Source: Kribbella capetownensis (GTDB lineage Bacteria; Actinomycetota; Actinomycetes; Propionibacteriales; Kribbellaceae). Taken from it: a stretch of 64,000 bases of DNA. Under the pieces are notes generated by a model that saw only the letters and a program-made list of their open reading frames with translations, made no database searches and was not told the DNA's origin. The DNA is taken from contig NZ_SJKD01000012.1 of the NCBI RefSeq assembly GCF_004331485.1, positions 62,001-126,000 of the forward strand, written 5' to 3'. This document shows, in pieces, positions 37,045-43,844 of the stretch (its first letter is position 1; each line of letters starts with the position of its first letter). The translations under genes were made by a program, and so were the position numbers.

Positions 37045-38329
37045 AGCGGAGCTGGTGGACGTCGGTGATCGGGTGCCCGTTGACCGTGACGTTGTCGAAG
37101 CTCAGCGCCGCGTGCTGGACGGTGCTGGGCGCGTCGACAGTGAAACTGCAGTCGATCAGCCGGAAGTCCTGGATCGGTGAACGCCGGTAGCCGCGCAGCA
37201 TCAAGGCGTTGCGAGCACGCTCGACCTTGATGCCGCGCAGCTCCACGTTGCGCACGTACGGCGTGAGCGGCCCGGTGTCGCCCTCACCGCGGAAGAAGTT
37301 GCACTGGACGACCTCCTTGGTGAGGTTGGAGATCGTCAAGTCCTTCAGATAGACGTTCTCGGCGAAACCGCCGCGGATCGCGTTGGTCTTGATGTACAGA
37401 CCGAAGTACAGGCTCGGACCGCCGATCGTGCAGTCGCGGACGAACACGTTCCGGATCCCGCCGGTCAGGTCCGACCCGAGGGTGATCGCGCCGTACTTGA
37501 CCCGCATCACGCACTGCTCGATCAGGACGTCCTCCGTCGGCACGTTCACGAGCAGCCCGTCCGCCTCCCGGCCGGACTTCAGCGCGACACAGTCGTCACC
37601 GGCGTCGAACGTGCAGCCGCGGATCACCACCGAGCGGCAGGATTCGAGGTCGACGCCGTCGTTGTTCGGGCCCTGGCTGTCGATGACGACGCGTTGGATC
37701 GTCACGTTCCGGCACAGCACCGGATGGACCTGCCAGAACGGCGACCGGACGATCGTGACGCCTTCGATCAGGACATTCGTGCACTCGTACGGCTGGATGA
37801 AGCTCGACCGCAGGTGGTGCCCGCCGCCGTACACCCGCTCTGTCACGGGGATGCCGAACGCGGCCTGCTGGCGGAGCTGCCCGAAGTCCTCGTCACAGCT
37901 GTGGAACCAGCCCCACCAGTTGTCCCAGCCGGCTTGGCCGTCGAGCGTGCCCGTGCCGGTGATCGCGATGTCGGTGCAGCCGTTGGCGTAGATCAGCGGC
38001 GAGTAGTTGTAGACCTCGAGCCCTTCGTACCGCGTCTTGACGACCGGGAGGTACAGCGCCGGATCGGTGCTGAACAACAGCGTCGCGCCCTCGGACACAT
38101 GCAGGTTCACCCCGGACCGCAGGTGGATCGCGCCGGTGCGCCATACCCCGGGAGGTACGACGACCCGGCCGCCGCCGGACTCGTGACACGCGCGGATGGC
38201 GTGGGCGAGGCCGGCGGTGGCGTTGTCGGGCGTCGCGCCGTACTCGGTGATCGGGAAGTCTCGACCGGGGAAGGTCGGTGGTCGGACGTCGGCCAGGATG
38301 CGGTCGGCGTCCGACCAGCCGTCCGTCAC
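37043..38329 (-). CDS. GH28 glycoside hydrolase A, cytoplasmic
   Basis: A 428-residue beta-helix of family GH28. Catalytic aspartates lie in GPNNDGVD and AGDDCVALKSG and the basic motif in YIKTNAIRGG. At the usual GHG histidine position it reads KYGAITLGSD, so the histidine is replaced by tyrosine. It lacks the signal peptide carried by the following paralogue and would act on imported oligomers. GTG 38327-38329 overlaps the stop of GH28 B (GTGA), showing an operon. It is about half identical to GH28 B by eye. Confidence 0.9.
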   Translation of the reverse strand: MTDGWSDADRILADVRPPTFPGRDFPITEYGATPDNATAGLAHAIRACHESGGGRVVVPPGVWRTGAIHLRSGVNLHVSEGATLLFSTDPALYLPVVKTRYEGLEVYNYSPLIYANGCTDIAITGTGTLDGQAGWDNWWGWFHSCDEDFGQLRQQAAFGIPVTERVYGGGHHLRSSFIQPYECTNVLIEGVTIVRSPFWQVHPVLCRNVTIQRVVIDSQGPNNDGVDLESCRSVVIRGCTFDAGDDCVALKSGREADGLLVNVPTEDVLIEQCVMRVKYGAITLGSDLTGGIRNVFVRDCTIGGPSLYFGLYIKTNAIRGGFAENVYLKDLTISNLTKEVVQCNFFRGEGDTGPLTPYVRNVELRGIKVERARNALMLRGYRRSPIQDFRLIDCSFTVDAPSTVQHAALSFDNVTVNGHPITDVHQLR

Positions 38330-39741
38330 AGCAGTTGCGCCGGGTCGGTGATCTTCTGGCCGTTGACCGTGAAGTTGCGGAACGACATGTCGACGTCCTG
38401 GATCTCGCTGACGTCGTCGATGCTGGTGAACGTGCAGTCGATCAACCGGAAGTCCTGGATCGGCGAGCGCGGGTAGCCGAACATCGAGAACGCGTTCCGG
38501 GCGTGGCCGACGGTGATGTTGCGCAGTTCGACGTTGCGCACCCTCGGCGTCAGCGGTCCGGTGTCGCCCTCGCTGCGGTAGAAGTTGCAGGAGACAACCT
38601 CTTTGGTGAGGTTCGAGATCTGCAGGTTGTCGAGGTAGATGTTCTCGGCGTAGCCGCCGCGGACCGAGTTGGTCTTGATGTAGAGGCCGAAGTACAGGTT
38701 CGGGCTGCCGACCGTGCAGTTGCGGACGAACACGTTGCGCACCCCGCCGGTCATCTCGCTGCCGATGGTGATCGCGCCGTACCGGATGTTCAGCGTGCAG
38801 TTCTCGATCAGGATGTTCTCCGACGGCACGTTCACCCGCAGACCGTCGGCGCCACGGCCGGACTTGATCGCGATGCAGTCGTCGCCGCAGTCCAGCACGC
38901 AGTCCTGGATCACGACGTACTGCGAGGATTCGGGGTCGATGCCGTCGTTGTTCGGACCGCGGCTGTCGATGTGGACGCCGCGCACGGTGATGTTGCGCGA
39001 CAGCACCGGGTGGATCTCCCAGAACGGCGACCGCAGAATCGTGACGTCCTCGATCAGCACGTTGCGGCAGGACTGGGTCTCGATGAACGCCGCGCGCAGG
39101 AAGTGGCCGGCGCCGAACACGCGGTCCTTCACCGGTACGCCGTCCTCGGCCATCTGCTGCAGCGTCTGTGCGTCCGGGCTCGAGGGACCGACCCAGGACC
39201 ACCAGTCGTCCCAGGTCGCGCCGCCGTCGAGCGTGCCGGTACCGGTGACGGCGATGTTCTCGCAGTCGCGGGCGTAGATGAGCGGCGAGTAGTTCATGCA
39301 CTCCGCGCCCTCGAAGCGGGTCAGCACGACCGGCAGGTACTGCGCCGGATCGGTGCTGAACACGAGTGTCGCGCCGTCGGAGACGTGCAGGTTGACGTTG
39401 GATTTGAGGTGGATCGCGCCGGTGCTGAAGGTTCCGGCCGGTACGACGACCCGTCCGCCGCCGGAACGGTGACACGCCTCGATCGCGGCGGTGATCGCCG
39501 GGGTCGCGTCGGTTGTGCCGTCTGCGATCGCGCCGAACGCGGTGATCAGGAAGTCGCGGGGACGGAAGCGGGGCGGGCGGGTGTGGCGGAGGATGTCACC
39601 AACGTGTCCCCAGCCGGGACCGGTCTCCGGCCCGGGAGCCCCAGGCCCGGCCCAGGCTGTTGAGGCGGGACCCAGGGCGGATGCGAGGGCGACGCCGGTG
39701 CCTAGGCGGAGGAAGTTCTTCCGGCTGAACTTGTCGTGCAT
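38326..39741 (-). CDS. GH28 glycoside hydrolase B, secreted
   Basis: A 471-residue GH28 enzyme with a Tat-like signal of the RK type (SRKNFLRLGTGVALASALG, cleavage near AWA). Active-site motifs are GPNNDGIDPESS, GDDCIAIKSG and YIKTNSVRGG; the histidine position reads RYGAITIGSE. It is the closest relative of GH28 A, so the two represent an exported and a cytoplasmic version of one specificity. It follows GH28 C after 10 nt. Confidence 0.92.
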   Translation of the reverse strand: MHDKFSRKNFLRLGTGVALASALGPASTAWAGPGAPGPETGPGWGHVGDILRHTRPPRFRPRDFLITAFGAIADGTTDATPAITAAIEACHRSGGGRVVVPAGTFSTGAIHLKSNVNLHVSDGATLVFSTDPAQYLPVVLTRFEGAECMNYSPLIYARDCENIAVTGTGTLDGGATWDDWWSWVGPSSPDAQTLQQMAEDGVPVKDRVFGAGHFLRAAFIETQSCRNVLIEDVTILRSPFWEIHPVLSRNITVRGVHIDSRGPNNDGIDPESSQYVVIQDCVLDCGDDCIAIKSGRGADGLRVNVPSENILIENCTLNIRYGAITIGSEMTGGVRNVFVRNCTVGSPNLYFGLYIKTNSVRGGYAENIYLDNLQISNLTKEVVSCNFYRSEGDTGPLTPRVRNVELRNITVGHARNAFSMFGYPRSPIQDFRLIDCTFTSIDDVSEIQDVDMSFRNFTVNGQKITDPAQLL

Positions 39742-39751
39742 GCGGGCTCCT

Positions 39752-41143
39752 TCAGTTGTCCGCGCGGGTGCCGTTGATCCAGACCTGGTCGAGTCGCAGC
39801 CCTTCGACGTCCTGGATCACGTTCTCCTCGCTCATCGCATCGAAGCGGCAGTCGTACAGCCGGATGTCGCGGAGCGGGTCGTCGGGCAGGCCGAGCAAGT
39901 TCAGCGCCCGCGGCGCCGCGGCGGCGGTGAGTTGACTGATGCTGATGCCGTGCACATCCGGCGGGTAGGCGCCGGTGGTGACGTTGGCATAGTTGAGCAC
40001 GATCTCGATCACCGAGTCTGCGGCCTGCCCGACTGTCACCCGGCGTACGTCGATGTTCGCGATCGTGCCGCCGCGGTCGGGATTGCTCTTGATCCGGATC
40101 GCGCGTTCCAGCCGCGGACTGCTCATCGTGCAGTCGCGGACGAAGATGTCCATGATGCCCCCGCTGGTCTCGCTGCCGGCCGTCACGCCGCCGTTCCCGT
40201 CGGCCATCTCGCAGTCGCGGACGACGGCGTACCGGGTCGGCACGTTCACCCGCCGGCCGTCGGCGTCCTTACCGGACTTGAACGCGATGCAGTCGTCGCC
40301 GGTGGAGATCGTGCAGCGTTCGATCAGGACGTCGGTGCACGACTCGGGATCGATGCCGTCGTTGTTCGGGCCGTTCGGGCTGTCGACGACCACGTCCCGG
40401 ATGGTGACGTTGCGGCAGAGCACCGGGTGAATGTTCCACATCGGTGAGTCCTTGACCGTGATGCCGTCGAGCAGCACGTTCGTGCAGCGGTTGAACTGGA
40501 GCAGGTTCGGCCGGAGGTAGTGCCCGGCGCCGAACACCCGCTCCTTGACGGGTACGCCGTCCGCTGCCATTTGAATGAGCAGCGTCTTGTCCGGCGACTC
40601 GTTCGGAGGCGGTCCACCCGTCCAGTCCCACCAGTGCGTGTCATCAGCCCGACCGTCGAGGACACCGCCGCCGGTGACCGCGATATCGCGCTGCCCGTAC
40701 GCGTAGACGAAGGGGGAGTAGTTGTAGCACTCGGTCCCTTCGTAGCGCGTCGCGACCACGGGCAGGTACGCCGCCGGGTCCTGGCTGAACGCCAGCCGAG
40801 ACCCGGCAGCCAGGTGCAGGTCGACGCGACTGAGCAGGTGGATGGCGCCGGTCCGGAAGTTGCCGGCCGGTACGACGACGTGACCGCCGCCGTGCCGGTG
40901 ACACGTCTCGATGGCGGTCCGGATCGCCGCCGTACAATCCGTCGCGTCGTCGCCGACCGCGCCGAAGTCGGTCACGTCGTACCACCGATCGCGGAACCGC
41001 GGTGGCCGGATCCGGCGCAGGATCGCGTCCACCTGGGGATCGGGTGATGGTCGGCCGGCGGCGGCCGGGGCGGTACCTCCGCCGACGATCGCAAGCGCTC
41101 CGCTGGCCAACAGGAGAGTACGGCGACGAACTGGGGCGGACAT
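39752..41143 (-). CDS. GH28 glycoside hydrolase C, secreted
   Basis: A 463-residue GH28 enzyme with a Tat-like signal (VRRRTLLLASGALAIVGGG). It keeps GPNNDGIDPESC, GDDCIAFKSG and RIKSNPDRGG; the histidine position reads GNGGVTAGSE. First gene of the leftward GH28 operon, with GAGGAGG 8 nt before its ATG. The promoter 48-76 bp upstream carries a class 1 LacI operator at its start point. Precise substrate (polygalacturonan, rhamnogalacturonan or xylogalacturonan) cannot be fixed. Confidence 0.92.
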   Translation of the reverse strand: MSAPVRRRTLLLASGALAIVGGGTAPAAAGRPSPDPQVDAILRRIRPPRFRDRWYDVTDFGAVGDDATDCTAAIRTAIETCHRHGGGHVVVPAGNFRTGAIHLLSRVDLHLAAGSRLAFSQDPAAYLPVVATRYEGTECYNYSPFVYAYGQRDIAVTGGGVLDGRADDTHWWDWTGGPPPNESPDKTLLIQMAADGVPVKERVFGAGHYLRPNLLQFNRCTNVLLDGITVKDSPMWNIHPVLCRNVTIRDVVVDSPNGPNNDGIDPESCTDVLIERCTISTGDDCIAFKSGKDADGRRVNVPTRYAVVRDCEMADGNGGVTAGSETSGGIMDIFVRDCTMSSPRLERAIRIKSNPDRGGTIANIDVRRVTVGQAADSVIEIVLNYANVTTGAYPPDVHGISISQLTAAAAPRALNLLGLPDDPLRDIRLYDCRFDAMSEENVIQDVEGLRLDQVWINGTRADN

Positions 41144-41172
41144 GCTCAGCCTCCTCGACAGGCAGTGCAGAG

Positions 41173-41186
41173 TGCAAACGATTGCA
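41173..41186. promoter_or_regulatory. LacI-type operator, class 1 (TGCAAACGATTGCA)
   Basis: Identical to the sites at 3453 and 43800; covers the expected start point of the GH28 C promoter. Confidence 0.7.
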
Positions 41187-41190
41187 ACCG

Positions 41191-41219
41191 ATCGTGCCGT
41201 CGTCGGCCGGTGCTGTCAA
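41191..41219 (-). promoter_or_regulatory. Promoter of the GH28 C-B-A operon
   Basis: Leftward TTGACA (41214-41219), 17 bp, CACGAT (41191-41196), directly followed by the class 1 operator. Confidence 0.5.
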
Positions 41220-41239
41220 CGGCTGGCGCGGACGAACTC

Positions 41240-41267
41240 TTGACCGGTCCGGAATTTCTTGGATACT
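41240..41267 (+). promoter_or_regulatory. Promoter of GH28 D
   Basis: TTGACC (41240-41245), 16 bp, GATACT (41262-41267), directly followed by the inverted repeat at 41268. Confidence 0.5.
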
Positions 41268-41289
41268 TGCGGGCAAAGGTTTGCCCGCA
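41268..41289. promoter_or_regulatory. LacI-type operator, class 2, perfect 10-bp inverted repeat
   Basis: TGCGGGCAAA and TTTGCCCGCA flank a central GG. The core GGCAAAGGTTTGCC matches the class 2 sites at 27726, 33195 and 33274. It covers the start point of GH28 D. Confidence 0.7.
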
Positions 41290-41313
41290 CAGGTCGAACG
41301 GAAGGTGCCGCCC

Positions 41314-42732
41314 ATGCATCCCACTCGCCGTCAGATCCTCGGCGCCGGCCTCGGCGGAGTAGTTGCTGCAGGCATCGGGGTTCCCGCACTGGCGTCGAGT
41401 GCCCGCCTCGCGTCGGGTGTCGCCCCTGAGCAGGCCGTCCGGGCACGGATCCGGCCGCCTCGGTTCCGCGACGCGTGGTTTCCAATCACGCCGTACGGCG
41501 CGACGCCGGAGGATGCGACCGCCGGGATCAACGCGGCGATCCGGGCCTGTCACGATTCCGGCGGCGGCCATGTCGTCGTACCTCCCGGTGTCTGGCAGAC
41601 CGGTGCGATCCAGTTGCTGAGCAGGGTCGACCTGCATCTGCAGCGCGGTTCGACGCTGCGGTTCAGCACCGACCCGGTCGACTACCTGCCCGTCGTCCGG
41701 ACCCGGTGGCAGAGCGTGGAGGTGTACAACTACTCGTCGCTGATCCGCGCGGAGGGCCAGACCGACATCGGTATCACCGGCGCGGGCGTGCTCGACGGCG
41801 CCGGCGACAACGAACACTGGTGGTACCTGATCGGCAGTGGTCAGTACGGCTGGCACACCGGCCTGCCGAACCAGCGCGAGGACTGGGGCGAGCTGGAGCG
41901 GATGAACAACGAGCAGGTCCCGGTCGAGGAGCGCGTCTTCGGCGCCGGTCACTACCTACGGCCGAGCTTCATCCAGCCGTTCCGGTGCACGAACGTGCTG
42001 ATCGAGGGCGTGACCGTGCTCAACTCGCCGATGTGGACGATCCATCCGCTGGAGTGTCACAACGTCACCGTGCAGGGCGTGACTGTGCGCAACCTCGGCC
42101 CGAACGGCGACGGCTGCGACCCGGAGTCGTGTACGGACGTCCTGATCCGCGACTGCACGTTCGAGACGCACGACGACTGCATCGCGATCAAGTCCGGCCG
42201 CGACGCGGACGGCCGCCGGCTCGGCCTGCCCTCGCGCGGGATCCTGATCGAGGACTGCACCTTCGTCAGCGGCGGTGCCGCGGTCGCGATCGGCAGCGAG
42301 ATGAGCGGCGGGATCGAGGACGTCTGGGTACGCCGCCTGCAGATGCCGGCCGACCCTGCCGCGGAGGAGGCGTACATCCAATGGGTGCTGTGCGTGAAGT
42401 CGACCTCGACCCGTGGCGGGTATGTACGCAACGTGGACTTGTCCGGCGTCGACTCCCGCGCGTGGATGTATCGTCCCCTCGAGATCACCTTCAGCTACCA
42501 GGGTGGTGGCGACCAGTCGCTGTTCCCCGACGTCCGCGACATCCGGTTCGACCGGGTCCGGGTGGCCCGGGCCGAACGGGCGTATCGCATGGTAGGAGCA
42601 CAGACGCAGCGGATTCGTTCCGTGGCGATCACGAACAGCCAGTTCGACCAGGTCGCGGCGGAAGCTGTCGTACAGTACGCCGACGATGTGACGATCCGGA
42701 ACGTCTGGATCGCGGGCACGAGGGTGGGGTGA
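41314..42732 (+). CDS. GH28 glycoside hydrolase D, secreted, divergent
   Basis: A 472-residue beta-helix with a Tat signal (TRRQILGAGLGGVVAAG). The catalytic aspartates are kept in GPNGDGCDPES and THDDCIAIKSG, but NND has become NGD and the histidine site reads SGGAAVAIGSE. The basic RIKT motif is VKSTSTRGG. It is the most divergent GH28 of the set and is probably specific for another linkage. It is divergent from GH28 C, with a 170-bp gap carrying one operator of each class. The start ATG 41314 follows GGAAGG. Confidence 0.9.
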   Translation: MHPTRRQILGAGLGGVVAAGIGVPALASSARLASGVAPEQAVRARIRPPRFRDAWFPITPYGATPEDATAGINAAIRACHDSGGGHVVVPPGVWQTGAIQLLSRVDLHLQRGSTLRFSTDPVDYLPVVRTRWQSVEVYNYSSLIRAEGQTDIGITGAGVLDGAGDNEHWWYLIGSGQYGWHTGLPNQREDWGELERMNNEQVPVEERVFGAGHYLRPSFIQPFRCTNVLIEGVTVLNSPMWTIHPLECHNVTVQGVTVRNLGPNGDGCDPESCTDVLIRDCTFETHDDCIAIKSGRDADGRRLGLPSRGILIEDCTFVSGGAAVAIGSEMSGGIEDVWVRRLQMPADPAAEEAYIQWVLCVKSTSTRGGYVRNVDLSGVDSRAWMYRPLEITFSYQGGGDQSLFPDVRDIRFDRVRVARAERAYRMVGAQTQRIRSVAITNSQFDQVAAEAVVQYADDVTIRNVWIAGTRVG

Positions 42733-42763
42733 CCAAACCCCGTCCCGCAGAGGCGAGAGGTGA

Positions 42764-43774
42764 GTGGTGGCGGAGCGGGTTCGGCTGATCGACGTGGCGC
42801 GCGAGGCGGGCACGTCGGTGTCGACGGTGTCGCGGGCGCTGAACGGTTCCGACCTGATCTCTCCCGAGGTGGTCGCGCATGTGCGCGCGGTGGCCGGGGA
42901 GCTGGGCTACCGCGCCGACAAGCGGGCGCAGGAGTTCAAGCTGGGCCGTCCGTTGACGGTCGGCGTGACCGTGCCGGACCTGACGAACCCGTTCTTCTCC
43001 GAGGTTCTCAAGGGCCTTGCCGCGTCAGCGCGGGCCGGCGGCTACCGCTTGCTGATCGGGGAGAGCGGTGAGGATCCGGCAGAGGAGCTGCGGCTCGTCG
43101 AGGAGCTCGTCGACCACTCCGGTGCGCTCGTGCTCTGCAGTTCGCGCCTGACCCGCAGCGGCCTGGAGAAGGCGCTCGCCCTGCCGGTGCCGGTGGTGTG
43201 CATCAACCGGACCGTGAAGAACGCGGGCGCGGTCGCGATCGACTACCGCGCGGCGAGCCGGTTGCTGCTCGAACACCTCACCGGTCTAGGCCACCGCAGA
43301 GTCCTGTACGTCGGCGGTCCGGCGACCTCGTGGTCCGACGGCGAACGCCGCCGGACATTGCGTCGTACGGCGCGATCACTCGATGTGACGCTGGACGAGA
43401 TGGACGGCGGCTGGGCCGGGAACCACGGGTACGACGCCGGGCCGACGGTGCTGAGCAGTCGCGCGACCGCGGTGATCACGTTCAACGACCTGGTCGGTGT
43501 CGGGCTGCTCAGCTGGATGCACGACAACGACGTCGACGTTCCGGCCGAGTTGTCGGTCGCGTCGTACGACGACATCCCGATCGCCGCGTACGCACGGCCG
43601 CCGCTGACGTCGTTGCGGAACGAGCGGGCCCGGCTGGGGGAGTTGGCCTGGGAGCAGCTCGCGACGCGCCTGGCCGGGAACGACTGGCCGCGGCCGGATC
43701 TGCTCACGCCGGAGCTGGTGGTCCGGGCCAGCACCGGTCCGGCGCGGCGGCGGGCCCGGATCCGAACCAGCTGA
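42764..43774 (+). CDS. LacI-family transcriptional regulator B
   Basis: A 336-residue repressor with helix-turn-helix LIDVAREAGTSVSTVSRAL and the usual effector domain. In the hinge helix the sequence AQEFKLG puts phenylalanine where LacI and PurR have the leucine (AQQL, ARSL) that wedges into the operator centre. It follows GH28 D by 31 nt and precedes the GH42 gene, whose promoter carries a class 1 operator 26 bp after the lacI stop, so class 1 sites are its likely targets. GTG 42764 follows the purine-rich AGGCGAGAGG. Confidence 0.92.
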   Translation: MVAERVRLIDVAREAGTSVSTVSRALNGSDLISPEVVAHVRAVAGELGYRADKRAQEFKLGRPLTVGVTVPDLTNPFFSEVLKGLAASARAGGYRLLIGESGEDPAEELRLVEELVDHSGALVLCSSRLTRSGLEKALALPVPVVCINRTVKNAGAVAIDYRAASRLLLEHLTGLGHRRVLYVGGPATSWSDGERRRTLRRTARSLDVTLDEMDGGWAGNHGYDAGPTVLSSRATAVITFNDLVGVGLLSWMHDNDVDVPAELSVASYDDIPIAAYARPPLTSLRNERARLGELAWEQLATRLAGNDWPRPDLLTPELVVRASTGPARRRARIRTS

Positions 43775-43799
43775 TAACCCCAGGATGGGATTCCCTGTG

Positions 43800-43813
43800 T
43801 GCAAACGATTGCA
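43800..43813. promoter_or_regulatory. LacI-type operator, class 1 (TGCAAACGATTGCA)
   Basis: Identical to sites at 3453 and 41173; overlaps the -35 of the GH42 promoter. Confidence 0.7.
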
Positions 43814-43838
43814 CGGGGATCGCAGCATGAGTTAGCGT
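43809..43838 (+). promoter_or_regulatory. Possible promoter of the GH42/GH2 operon
   Basis: TTGCAC (43809-43814), 18 bp, TAGCGT (43833-43838). ATG 43845 lies about 7 nt downstream, so the transcript is probably leaderless. Confidence 0.45.
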
Positions 43839-43844
43839 CTACTC

